A stretch of DNA of 64,000 nt from JACKHO01 sp041398745 (GTDB lineage Bacteria > Planctomycetota > Planctomycetia > Planctomycetales > Planctomycetaceae). Position 1 is the first letter of the stretch. The number at the start of each line of letters is the position of its first letter. Location of the stretch: contig JAWKUB010000011.1 in assembly GCA_041398745.1 (NCBI GenBank), positions 1 through 64,000 on the forward strand, given 5' to 3'. The position numbers and the translations under genes are program-made. Positions 49,538 through 58,216 of the stretch are shown here, piece by piece. The notes under the pieces were generated by a model. It worked only from the letters and a program-made list of their open reading frames with translations. It did not search any database and was not told the DNA's origin.

Positions 49538-52500
49538 TCATTCGCCAGTTGTCTTCGTCGCATCGCCATGCCAGGCGCGGATTTCTCCGTTCACGTCTTT
49601 GGACCAGAGCACCGTTTCATCGTCGCTGAACTTCAGGTTTGTCACGATGGCATCATGCCCGACGAACATGCCCCGTGTCTGGCCGGTTTCGGCATCCCAC
49701 AAACGAATTTCTCCAATCGACTTCCCCTTGGGAAGATTGCTGGCCGATGCAATGAGTCCACCCGGAGACCAGGCTAATGCGTTGACTGCACTTCCGTTGT
49801 AGGCATGAATGGGCACTCCGACTCGCTCTCCGGTCGCGGTACTGACAATGAGGATTTGTCCATTGGCCAGGCCTAAAGCAATACGGATGCGATTTTGTGA
49901 AGGGGCACCACAGACCACATATTGTCCACCAGTCTGTCCATTGAGCTCGGTTTTTTGCATGACGAATAACCGCAACTCTTCGTCGGCAGCGTTTTCGAAT
50001 TGTGGGGCCTTACTTGGGTCGTCGATGCGGATTGAGTCGCGCGTTTGCCAGACGAATGCCATGCCGTGTCGACTTGCTGCAAGGGACTGGTCGCTTGCCT
50101 TAAAGTCGAGCCTCGAAATTGCGAATTGCGATTCGACCGCGTCGTTGGCTGATTCCACCGGCAGTGAAAGGGAGTAGGCGTCGTTGGTGAGGTCACGGAT
50201 TTCAATGGTATCAGCGCTTCCCCATGCAATGCGGTTTCCATTTTGTGTGATGGCCACCGCGTGAACATCGGTCCGTGAAGTTTGGAATCGATGTGCCACC
50301 TGAAGAATGTCTCCGGTCCATTCCCAGACAATAACATCATAGGCATCGTTCGCCGTGAGCAACCTGAAATTGTCATCCATTCCGACTGCAACCATATCGC
50401 GCACGACACGTACGCCTTTGTGCCTGGGAAGCTCGAAGACCGGCTTGTCATCCCCCACACGTGAGAGCCGGATGACACTGTCCACGCAGGCGACAAGGAG
50501 CGTGTCGGGATGGGGCCCATGAGACAAATGGACGACTGGTGAACCGTGGTCATTCTTGCCAACTTCTTCGCCCGATTGCGCATCAAAAAAAGAAATGCTG
50601 TTGTGTAGATTTGACGCGTAAGCGAGCAGCGGTCGATTCGATTCGCTGGGGAGAAAAATGAGGGACTCGTGGAGTGCTGAGGTGTCAGCGTCAAATGTGT
50701 CGGCGGTAAACGAGCCTGTTTCCCGGCCTGTCTGCGGGTCCCACACCTTGATTTCGCCGTGGGCACAAGATGCCAGCATGTCGCCATCACTGGAATAGGC
50801 CAAGTCGTCAACGGAATGGCGATGTCCCTTAAGTTCCAGGCTTCCCTTAGGGCGACGAATGTGAATCTTGCCACTCTCGTTTGCAATTGCCAGCAGTGAA
50901 CCATCGGGCGAGTAATCGAGCGCCGTGATTGTTGCCGGGTATTGATAAAAGGACGTCTGCCGATTGCACTTCTCGTGAAAGTATCCCCACAAATAGCCAC
51001 GGTACTCTGGCGGACATTTCTCAGGATCATCGAGAATTGCGAGTGCTGCTTTAGGATCATCCCGGTAAATATCCATGGCGCGGGCAACGTGTAATTGATA
51101 CGCCAGTCGTTCGGCCTGCTTCTGCGACTGCTGGGCTTCGCGCGTCGAATTCAGCAGTCTGCCCTGCGCCGACTCTGCATCCTTTCGAGCATCCTGAGCA
51201 GTCTTACTGTCAAGCTCGGCTGTTTGACGGGCAATCCCTGCGACGTTGTATAAGTACCACCCCACGACTGCCAGCATGGTAATTGCAATCACACCGAAGA
51301 CGCCAAATGTCTGCACCAGTTTGTAGTGCCACTGCATTCGTGCACGCAGCGTACGGCTGGCTTCGAGCAGACGTTGTTCCGCTGCAGAAAGAGAGCGCGT
51401 GCCGACAATGCCCTCTTCGACGACGGTCAAGTCGGCCTCATCAAGTGGCGTTCCCTCCTGTTGGTTTCCCCAGTCGACCACGCGATTGTCAAGGATGCGT
51501 CTGGCTCGCTGTCCCGGTTTGTCAGACGACTCAAATTGTTCCCGCACAAGTGGTGCCAACGTGTCATGTGCGAGACGTGAAGTTCTGTCCTGACTTTCCT
51601 GTGCATCGGTCGAAATTGTCAATAAGTGCAAATCCTGACATTGCTGCAGCAAGTCGGCGAGGTCCGTGTCCAAATGGGAATACATTTGGCGAAGCTGCGT
51701 GAGTTGGCAATGATCGGCCGTTCCAAGTGGCGTGGTGTGTAGCGCGACCAGGTCGAGCAGCAGTCCTGAGTCGACAACCTCCGGATACTTCTCTCGAAAA
51801 ATGGCGAACTGCTGATTCAGAAAATCTCGCAGCAAAATGCCGTTCCGTTTCAAATCAAGATACAGGTCTCGCGTGAACCTGGGCTTTGTGGGGCTGAGCG
51901 CAGTTGCCCGCATCCACATTTTTGTCAGTAGAATTTGCAGTGTCGGTGCGATGGCGGCATCGCGGTCATCGAGTAAGTCGTCGGCAATGATTTCGGCCAA
52001 GTCACCTTCGATTTCTAATTCGTAATGCTGTGCAAGTCGCGACACATCGGCAGGGCCACGGACGACGCTAATGACCCCCCGGCGGTCCAGTGCTTCGAGG
52101 AAGACCTTGGTTCTGGGGATTTCATATTCCTGCAGCTTCGCTTCGAACTCGGCCAGCCACTCCTTTCGAAACGAAAGAATGAGCCGGCCACGCGGACGAC
52201 TCTGCTGACTCTTGAAAATCCCACTGATGGTATCCAGGAGTTCTGTCAACTCGTCTGCGGACGAGGCGTGCTGCATGGGCCGTGTGAAGGCTTCCTCAAC
52301 CTGATCCAATACGATAATGAGTGGCCGACCCGTGTGTAATTCTTTCGCTCTCCATGCATCGATGAGGGGGACATCAGCAGCCTCGGGAAGGAACGCCAGT
52401 CCCAGCGTGCCGACAAGTCCCTGCTGAGCGTCGCGGCGGAGATAGTAGACGTCATGGTCTCGTTCCAGCCGTGGAATGAGTCCGGCGTCGAGCAATGACG

Positions 52501-53392
52501 ACTTCCCCACTCCGGACTGTCCGTAGAACATAATGACCGGCGCCGTATGCGGGGCAACGAGTCGATCGTACAGTGCGCGAATTTCACGATCTCGACCGAA
52601 GAAGACGGGCGAGTCTTCTTTCGTGAACCAATGTAAATGGCGGTACGGACTTGTCGGAAGATCCTGTGATGGTGGTACCGGGAGCCCAAATAGTGGGGCG
52701 TTTGCAGCTTCGGGAAGATTCCACTCATCGGCCGATTCAGAACCACTGCGAACGTACAGGTTCCAAGGCCAGCGGTCGGCAGAGAATTGTTGCGCCGCTG
52801 GTTCGGCATCGACGGCGTACAGGAGACGCGTGTTCGCCCCTTGTTCCATTTGAATGGCCGATTCCGCCTCTCCGAATGCCGTCCGAATACTCGCGCCACT
52901 CGCGAGTCCAGAATAAAAACGACGAGAAAACTCGGTGGCAATAGCGTCGTCAATCGCTTGAGATGTGGAAATCACCAGCGACACGTTGGCCGCCAACAGT
53001 CCCTCTGTCTGTTTCTGCGTCGAACAGCCATTCAGGAACACAAGTTCGAGTGCTCTCTGATAGCCGAGGAAATGCGCCAATCCCTGCGCGTTGGCTGCTG
53101 CGGCCCGACCATCGGTCGACTCAAGGAGCACCTGGTAGCCGTTCGCGTGTCCTCCATAATGGAAAATCGCAATACGGTTTCGATAACGGGGATCCTGGAA
53201 CACTTCGAAAATGTCGCCCGCAGTACAGTTGGCCCGCACAACCACTTCGCAAAGGCCTGCCTGTTCGGCGGGTTGCAGAGCCGCAGTGAGCTGTCGGGCC
53301 TCTTCGGGAAGATTTCTCAAGTACCGGACGGCGTCGGACCGGTCATTGGCAAAAGCCAGAAAAATCACAGGTCTTGTCGAACGCACCTGCAT
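49538..53392 (-). CDS. CHAT protease-like / STAND NTPase / TM / WD40 protein
   Basis: 1284 aa, start ATG 53392 with GGGA six bases upstream. Domain order: CHAT (caspase-like) domain, residues 1-200, with IFHYGGHANG (His82) and LVFLNGCSTQ (Cys123); STAND-type NTPase, about 260-630, with FYGQSGVGKSSLLDAG (Walker A, 290-299), LIIVLDQVEE (Walker B, Asp363) and LAHDTLAPLVREQF closing the winged-helix part; a membrane helix (about 695-715); a coiled coil (720-770); WD40 propeller from about 815 to the end. STAND proteins sense a signal through repeats and then activate an effector; here the effector is a protease-like domain at the membrane. Such architectures belong to known conflict and cell-suicide systems. 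No partner effector gene is adjacent. Confidence 0.88.
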   Translation of the reverse strand: MQVRSTRPVIFLAFANDRSDAVRYLRNLPEEARQLTAALQPAEQAGLCEVVVRANCTAGDIFEVFQDPRYRNRIAIFHYGGHANGYQVLLESTDGRAAAANAQGLAHFLGYQRALELVFLNGCSTQKQTEGLLAANVSLVISTSQAIDDAIATEFSRRFYSGLASGASIRTAFGEAESAIQMEQGANTRLLYAVDAEPAAQQFSADRWPWNLYVRSGSESADEWNLPEAANAPLFGLPVPPSQDLPTSPYRHLHWFTKEDSPVFFGRDREIRALYDRLVAPHTAPVIMFYGQSGVGKSSLLDAGLIPRLERDHDVYYLRRDAQQGLVGTLGLAFLPEAADVPLIDAWRAKELHTGRPLIIVLDQVEEAFTRPMQHASSADELTELLDTISGIFKSQQSRPRGRLILSFRKEWLAEFEAKLQEYEIPRTKVFLEALDRRGVISVVRGPADVSRLAQHYELEIEGDLAEIIADDLLDDRDAAIAPTLQILLTKMWMRATALSPTKPRFTRDLYLDLKRNGILLRDFLNQQFAIFREKYPEVVDSGLLLDLVALHTTPLGTADHCQLTQLRQMYSHLDTDLADLLQQCQDLHLLTISTDAQESQDRTSRLAHDTLAPLVREQFESSDKPGQRARRILDNRVVDWGNQQEGTPLDEADLTVVEEGIVGTRSLSAAEQRLLEASRTLRARMQWHYKLVQTFGVFGVIAITMLAVVGWYLYNVAGIARQTAELDSKTAQDARKDAESAQGRLLNSTREAQQSQKQAERLAYQLHVARAMDIYRDDPKAALAILDDPEKCPPEYRGYLWGYFHEKCNRQTSFYQYPATITALDYSPDGSLLAIANESGKIHIRRPKGSLELKGHRHSVDDLAYSSDGDMLASCAHGEIKVWDPQTGRETGSFTADTFDADTSALHESLIFLPSESNRPLLAYASNLHNSISFFDAQSGEEVGKNDHGSPVVHLSHGPHPDTLLVACVDSVIRLSRVGDDKPVFELPRHKGVRVVRDMVAVGMDDNFRLLTANDAYDVIVWEWTGDILQVAHRFQTSRTDVHAVAITQNGNRIAWGSADTIEIRDLTNDAYSLSLPVESANDAVESQFAISRLDFKASDQSLAASRHGMAFVWQTRDSIRIDDPSKAPQFENAADEELRLFVMQKTELNGQTGGQYVVCGAPSQNRIRIALGLANGQILIVSTATGERVGVPIHAYNGSAVNALAWSPGGLIASASNLPKGKSIGEIRLWDAETGQTRGMFVGHDAIVTNLKFSDDETVLWSKDVNGEIRAWHGDATKTTGE

Positions 53393-53414
53393 GGTTGATC
53401 CCGCAACAGTCTGG

Positions 53415-53434
53415 CAATAGGAATCTTCCTATTG
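53415..53434. promoter_or_regulatory. Perfect 20-bp palindrome upstream of the CHAT-STAND gene
   Basis: CAATAGGAATCTTCCTATTG is fully self-complementary apart from the two central bases. It lies 23-42 bases before the ATG of the CHAT-STAND gene, in the divergent region shared with the deoxyhypusine-synthase-like gene. It may be an operator or an RNA hairpin at the 5' end of the message. Confidence 0.55.
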
Positions 53435-53590
53435 AACGCCGGTGAATGGTGGACTGTATTAGGGTAGTCTGTTTGCCTGTCTGCGTTCAATCTCTGGGCA
53501 ATCGTGTTAGAATCTTGAGTCTGCGGTTGTTGCGTCGCGTTTGGCAACGGACCGCCTCCCTTTCGACCAAAGATTTGGAATTACTAAACA

Positions 53591-54580
53591 ATGGCGTCTC
53601 AATCGACCCCTGGGCCAGTTTCTCAGTTCATTAAGCATCACTTCCGTCACTTCAACGCTGCGGCCCTTATTGATGCGGCCAACGGATACTCTGCTCACCT
53701 GGCGTCGGGCGGAAAAATGATGGTGTGTCTCGCCGGAGCGATGAGCACAGCAGAGTTGGGACTTTCGCTGGCTGAAATGATTCGGCAGGACAAGGTGCAT
53801 TTGATTTCCTGCACTGGTGCAAACCTCGAAGAAGACGTCTTTAACCTCGTCGCTCACGATTTCTATGAGCGCGTACCACACTATCGCCACCTGACCGCTG
53901 CTGACGAACAGGGATTGCTCGAACGTCACCTGAATCGTGTCACTGACACGTGTATTCCAGAAGGTGAGGCAATGCGTCGTATGGAAACGGCCATGCTCGA
54001 ATTCTGGACAAAAGCCGACCAGGCAGGTGAACGTTACTTTCCACATGAGTTCTTCTATCAGGTCCTGCGGAGCGGGAAATACACCGAGTACTATCAAATC
54101 GATCCGAAGAACTCCTGGATGTTGGCGGCGGCGGAAAAGAATTTGCCCATCATTGTTCCAGGTTGGGAAGACTCAACGCTGGGGAACATGTATGCCGCTG
54201 CGGTCATTCGCGGTGATGTGAAGAACGTTCACACGGTTCGCACCGGCATCGAATACATGACCTGGCTTGCTGAATTCTACACCAACACCACAGCCGCGAA
54301 TTCACTGGGGATGTTTCAAATTGGCGGCGGCATTGCCGGAGATTTTCCGATTTGCGTCGTCCCCATGCTGCATCAGGACCTGCAGCGAGATTCCGTCCCG
54401 CTGTGGGGATACTTCTGCCAAATCAGTGATTCCACGACCAGCTATGGCAGTTATTCGGGGGCAGTCCCGAACGAGAAAATTACGTGGGGGAAACTGGGTG
54501 TCGACACGCCGAGTTTCATCGTGGAATCAGACGCCACGATTGTTGCTCCCCTGATATTCGCTTCCGTTCTGGGATGGTAA
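53591..54580 (+). CDS. Deoxyhypusine synthase-like protein
   Basis: 329 aa, start ATG 53591. VCLAGAMSTAELGLSLAEMI, then HLISCTGANLEEDVFNLVA, IIVPGWEDSTLGNMYAA and LGMFQIGGGIAGDF are deoxyhypusine synthase motifs, with NAD-binding residues. SYSGAVPNEKITWGKLGVD matches 'SGARPDEAVSWGKI' of eukaryotic enzymes, and Lys301 lies at the position of the catalytic Lys. In eukaryotes and archaea the enzyme transfers aminobutyl from spermidine to eIF5A. Bacteria lack eIF5A; some bacterial members instead make homospermidine. Which reaction occurs here is unknown. The PTP-cytochrome gene follows after 52 bp. Confidence 0.87.
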   Translation: MASQSTPGPVSQFIKHHFRHFNAAALIDAANGYSAHLASGGKMMVCLAGAMSTAELGLSLAEMIRQDKVHLISCTGANLEEDVFNLVAHDFYERVPHYRHLTAADEQGLLERHLNRVTDTCIPEGEAMRRMETAMLEFWTKADQAGERYFPHEFFYQVLRSGKYTEYYQIDPKNSWMLAAAEKNLPIIVPGWEDSTLGNMYAAAVIRGDVKNVHTVRTGIEYMTWLAEFYTNTTAANSLGMFQIGGGIAGDFPICVVPMLHQDLQRDSVPLWGYFCQISDSTTSYGSYSGAVPNEKITWGKLGVDTPSFIVESDATIVAPLIFASVLGW

Positions 54581-54632
54581 ATCACATCCGCACTGTTGAC
54601 GCACATGGCGTAGACATTCTATCTTCTTTTGC

Positions 54633-55580
54633 ATGAGAAACACCTCAAAGTTGTCTCGCTGTCGGCGTTTGTTCTTTGCCTTGCTCGTTCTGGTTTCCAC
54701 CGGAACGAGTGGTCGGGTAGATGCTGAGTTGCCTCCACAAGAGCTTCTGCTGCGCAGGGATGTGGCGGTTGCCGATGGCACCCATTTGCAGAACCTCATG
54801 CAGGTGTCGACTTCGATTTACTCGGGAAGTGAACCAGTCAGCGACAAAGATTTCGCGGAGCTCGCGAAGCTTGGTGTTCGAGTCGTCCTGAGTGTAGACG
54901 GGGCAGTGCCCAAAGTTGCCGAGGCTCATCGCCACGGGCTGCGGTACGTTCACGTTCCGTTCGGATACGATGGAATTCCCGAAGAAGCACGGCTGGCGAT
55001 TCTGAGAGCAACTCAGGAAGCGGAGGGGCCAATTTATGTGCATTGCCATCACGGAAAGCACCGGGGTCCTGCGGCCGCAGGAATTGCTGCTGTCGCCACA
55101 AAGTGTGCCACGAAAGAGACGGTGCGAAAGGTCTTGGAACTGGGGGGCACGAATCCCCACTACGCGGGCCTGTGGCGTGATGTTCAGGCGTTCGAATTGC
55201 CGGACGACAATGTTGAATTGCCCAAGCTGATGGAAGTCGCCGATGTCGACAGCATCGTGCACGTCATGGCCCGGATGAGTCGGGCCACTGAGGAACTTGA
55301 AGGACTGCTCGCAAAAAATCCGGAATTGTCGAATGCAACTGCAACGTCAGTGGCGGAACAGTCACTGTTGCTGAAAGAAGAGTTTCGGGAAACGGTCCGA
55401 CTACGACTCGGCAAACGAGACGAAAAGTTTCAGAACCTGATGCGTAGCGCAGCCCATTTGGCCGAGCGAGTCGATTCCGCACTGCAGAACGAGAAACCCG
55501 TCGAGGCAATTACTCGCGAGTTCAATCTCCTGAAGGCCGAGTGCCTCCGTTGTCACGAACTCTACCGAGACAATTTGTAG
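54633..55580 (+). CDS. Secreted tyrosine-phosphatase-like protein fused to a cytochrome c'-like domain
   Basis: 315 aa, start ATG 54633, with a signal peptide (RRLFFALLVLVSTGTSGRVDA). Residues ~55-190 are a dual-specificity-phosphatase-like domain: IYSGSEPVSDKDFAELAKLG, VRVVLSVDG, LRYVHVPFGYDGIPEE, and IYVHCHHGKHRG, where H137-C138-x5-R144 is the HCx5R active-site loop. Residues ~195-315 are four helices ending in AEC304-L-R-C307-H308-ELYRDNL, a heme c site placed at the C-terminal end as in cytochrome c'. Export is consistent with heme attachment outside the cytoplasm. The pairing suggests a redox- or gas-sensitive phosphatase, which is inference. It lies 52 bp after the deoxyhypusine-synthase-like gene. 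Confidence 0.82.
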   Translation: MRNTSKLSRCRRLFFALLVLVSTGTSGRVDAELPPQELLLRRDVAVADGTHLQNLMQVSTSIYSGSEPVSDKDFAELAKLGVRVVLSVDGAVPKVAEAHRHGLRYVHVPFGYDGIPEEARLAILRATQEAEGPIYVHCHHGKHRGPAAAGIAAVATKCATKETVRKVLELGGTNPHYAGLWRDVQAFELPDDNVELPKLMEVADVDSIVHVMARMSRATEELEGLLAKNPELSNATATSVAEQSLLLKEEFRETVRLRLGKRDEKFQNLMRSAAHLAERVDSALQNEKPVEAITREFNLLKAECLRCHELYRDNL

Positions 55581-55593
55581 GCGTCGGTGAAGG

Positions 55594-56784
55594 TCAGGAA
55601 TCTTTGGGAGTCGGTTTCGAGAACAACGAAACTTTGATGAACTTCCAAAGTGAAATGTCCATCGCACCGCACACACGCATGAAGGAAAACATGTGCCACA
55701 GACTCGCCCCCGGCGCAATACACATGTAGCGGTTCTTGAATTGGGGGCGGAACCGGGTCTTGAAGTGCTCCTGCCCGCGAATGTCGAACGCCTTCGGAGA
55801 GAGCCAGTACCACGTGCCGAGTGCCCAGCGTGCCAGTGATGATTCGCGACTCGTCCCGGACTTGAGGCCACGGCCGGGAATCATACAAAGGGAAACTTCC
55901 TGCACGCCCTCAGCTTTGAACTGGTCAATGATTTCCCGCATGAGAAATGGCACAACGCCACGCACGGCATCGTTCCGTTTGCGGTACATTTCGATTGCCC
56001 ACCACGCGCCGTTCTGCATGGGATTCGTCACGCAGAAGGCTTCAATGCGGTCCGTGCCTTCCTGCCGGGCCACGAACAGCCGGCGCCGATACAAATCGCG
56101 AGGGAAGAATTGACCTTCAAACAATCGCAGCGGATGTTCGTAGGCGCGGCCGGCAAAGTCTTCGAGTTGAATTGCCTCGAGTTCGTTGGTGAGCTTCTGG
56201 TACTCGTCTGCTGTGGGCGAAACGAGGGGAATGTTGCCCACGTTGGTCGGCCGCTTCGTCCAGTTGGGATTCACAATTGTGTTATGCGGGGTGTGATAGA
56301 TTTCCTCCGCCACAACTTTCTGGCGACGGCAGAAGTTCGTCTGACGTCGCACCCACTCGTACGGCTTACCGGACCATGACAATGTGGTGAGGTCAAGGTA
56401 CGGTTCCTCGCCGAACTTCGTGGCCTGAAACCCGTTTTCTTCAAACAGCGGACGCTCACCTTCACCGACGGAATAGACCGAGACGACCTGACGCTCCTGT
56501 TTGGCGAGGTCGGCAAGGTGCTGAATCAACGATTCCTTCTGTTCCGGCGAAGAAAGCAATCCGCCAGGGGCGTGCCAGTTGCCTCTGTCGACCTCCATCG
56601 TCGCTGCGGCGGAGTCCCCCCACAGGACACATTCTCCGTGCGGTTCGGTGGCGAGGTAGGAATCGGGGGAGTCGCCGTATTGGAACGCTAGTTCTTCCAG
56701 CAGCTGTCGTTGCTCAGCAACGAGTTCCGTACGTTTACTGCGTACCCACTCATCGGCAATTGTCGAATGCTGAGGGTGAGACAT
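55594..56784 (-). CDS. DUF2156 (MprF C-terminal-like, GNAT-fold) protein
   Basis: 396 aa, start ATG 56784. ECVLWGDSAAATMEVDRGNW, EENGFQATKFGEEPYLDL, NDAVRGVVPFLMREIIDQF and EVSLCMIPG with FKTRFRPQFKNRYMCI are the pattern of the DUF2156 domain that forms the soluble part of phosphatidylglycerol lysyltransferases. It has tandem GNAT-like folds and would transfer an amino acid from tRNA, or another acyl group, to a lipid or peptide. The membrane part of MprF is missing. It lies 48 bp after a KAS III-like gene, so the pair probably makes one product. Confidence 0.82.
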   Translation of the reverse strand: MSHPQHSTIADEWVRSKRTELVAEQRQLLEELAFQYGDSPDSYLATEPHGECVLWGDSAAATMEVDRGNWHAPGGLLSSPEQKESLIQHLADLAKQERQVVSVYSVGEGERPLFEENGFQATKFGEEPYLDLTTLSWSGKPYEWVRRQTNFCRRQKVVAEEIYHTPHNTIVNPNWTKRPTNVGNIPLVSPTADEYQKLTNELEAIQLEDFAGRAYEHPLRLFEGQFFPRDLYRRRLFVARQEGTDRIEAFCVTNPMQNGAWWAIEMYRKRNDAVRGVVPFLMREIIDQFKAEGVQEVSLCMIPGRGLKSGTSRESSLARWALGTWYWLSPKAFDIRGQEHFKTRFRPQFKNRYMCIAPGASLWHMFSFMRVCGAMDISLWKFIKVSLFSKPTPKDS

Positions 56785-56832
56785 GGGGAATAGAAGACAC
56801 TGTCTGTTGGAAAGAGATTTCCAACTCGATAA

Positions 56833-57912
56833 TTACCACTCAATGACAGCCCAGCCCTGCGAGAGGTGGGTTGCCTTCCACTCCATGCAAATTCCGGCAG
56901 CCGGCAGCAGTACGTAATCGCCGGGTTGAACTGGGTCCGATCCCGAGCGTTCGAGAATGGACTCCAAATGCGAGAGCACCGTGGGGATTGTTGAGGAGAT
57001 GCTGTTCGCGTGATGTGAAAGGTTGTTCAAAAATTCAATGTTTGGAAATTCCGTTCGCAGGACGGAAATCATCGCCCGCAGCATTTTTCCGCTTGGCTGA
57101 TGCGAGGCCACGAGGACCCGGCGGGTCGGATCGGTAATCGATGCGAATGCCTTCCGGAACGCTCCAATCATCAGCTCCGTGCCCGACAGGAAAACCTGAC
57201 CGCCATTCATCCGCATAACGGTACGCATTTCTGGTTGGCCGTAGAAGTTGAGCACTTCATTGGTTTCCGTCCAGAACAAATCTTCCAGCGGCATATTTGG
57301 AGCCGGCGGAACTTCTTCGGCAACCACGGCGACACGCTGGACTTTGTGGCCAGGGCCATCATGCAGGAGCGAACCCGTTGCGCCGGAGGAGACAATGCCA
57401 CAGAACGAACGGTCAGAAGCGTCGTGCCATCCGTCTGGGACTTCAACTGTCAGCATGGGAACCGGACCACCTTTGGCGTTGAATTCCTGAACGCCCAGTC
57501 GCAGCAGTTCCAGAAAACCGACACAGCCAAAATTGATTCCAAAAAACTTCTCGCGGTCAATTCCCAACTCGTCGCTGAGCTGATTCGCCAACCAGTGTAG
57601 TGAATCCGGTTCGGCGTGAGAGTGACTCAGTCCAATGGCCGGACAATCGGACCACGAAAAACCGTAGGTCTTCTGTAGCTTTTCCGCAACAGCGAGGCCG
57701 ATGTCGAGCGCATTGATGCCGGGACGGCAAATGCGTCGATGAACTACGCCTGTCGATTTCAGCACAGAAGCTGCACTCGAGAAACCATCCTTGCCATACG
57801 CGCGCGAAAACTCCGTAATCTGCTCGTTGTCGACAATCTGAAACAGGTCTTCCCGTTCCGTGATCTCGACAACGTCAGTGATCGCGCACTGTTTGTCTGG
57901 CCGTGATTCCAA
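56833..57912 (-). CDS. KAS III-like (thiolase-fold) ketoacyl synthase
   Basis: 359 aa. The start is TTG at 57912, supported by AGAGGA seven bases upstream; no ATG exists near the N-terminus. FGINFGCVGFLELLRLG holds the nucleophilic Cys, VASHQPSGKMLRAM the His and NLSHHANSISSTIPTVL the Asn of the KAS III triad, all in order. AEKLQKTYGFSWSDCPAIGLSHSHAEPDS is the usual N-terminal strand/helix set. It is more diverged than housekeeping FabH (for example, no AACSG), so a specialised lipid or secondary metabolite is likely. Co-transcribed with the DUF2156 gene. Confidence 0.83.
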   Translation of the reverse strand: MESRPDKQCAITDVVEITEREDLFQIVDNEQITEFSRAYGKDGFSSAASVLKSTGVVHRRICRPGINALDIGLAVAEKLQKTYGFSWSDCPAIGLSHSHAEPDSLHWLANQLSDELGIDREKFFGINFGCVGFLELLRLGVQEFNAKGGPVPMLTVEVPDGWHDASDRSFCGIVSSGATGSLLHDGPGHKVQRVAVVAEEVPPAPNMPLEDLFWTETNEVLNFYGQPEMRTVMRMNGGQVFLSGTELMIGAFRKAFASITDPTRRVLVASHQPSGKMLRAMISVLRTEFPNIEFLNNLSHHANSISSTIPTVLSHLESILERSGSDPVQPGDYVLLPAAGICMEWKATHLSQGWAVIEW

Positions 57913-58216
57913 AATCAGATCCTCTTGACGATTTTACAGGTAACTGGCGCCGCCTTCCCTCACCTGCAGAAACACTCCCCAGCGAGTCTGCGTCAAAGTC
58001 ATCCCCCCCATATTATTACGATTCCAAGCGAATTGGAATTGAACGCACGGCTTCCGGACAGATTCTTTGACAAAGGAACAGGATTCCCGTGGGGAAAAAC
58101 GTAGTGTTGGTGTTCAAGCATTCAGTTTGAAGTGTGCAAATTGCAACACCTGTACAGATTGGGCGGCCAAATCGGATTTCTGATTCATGTGCATATGGGT
58201 GCCGTGTGAATCAGTT
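57913..58216. other. Intergenic region without recognised features
   Basis: 304 bp between two minus-strand genes. No gene, repeat or strong hairpin was seen; it may carry the promoter of the KAS III-like operon. Confidence 0.4.
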
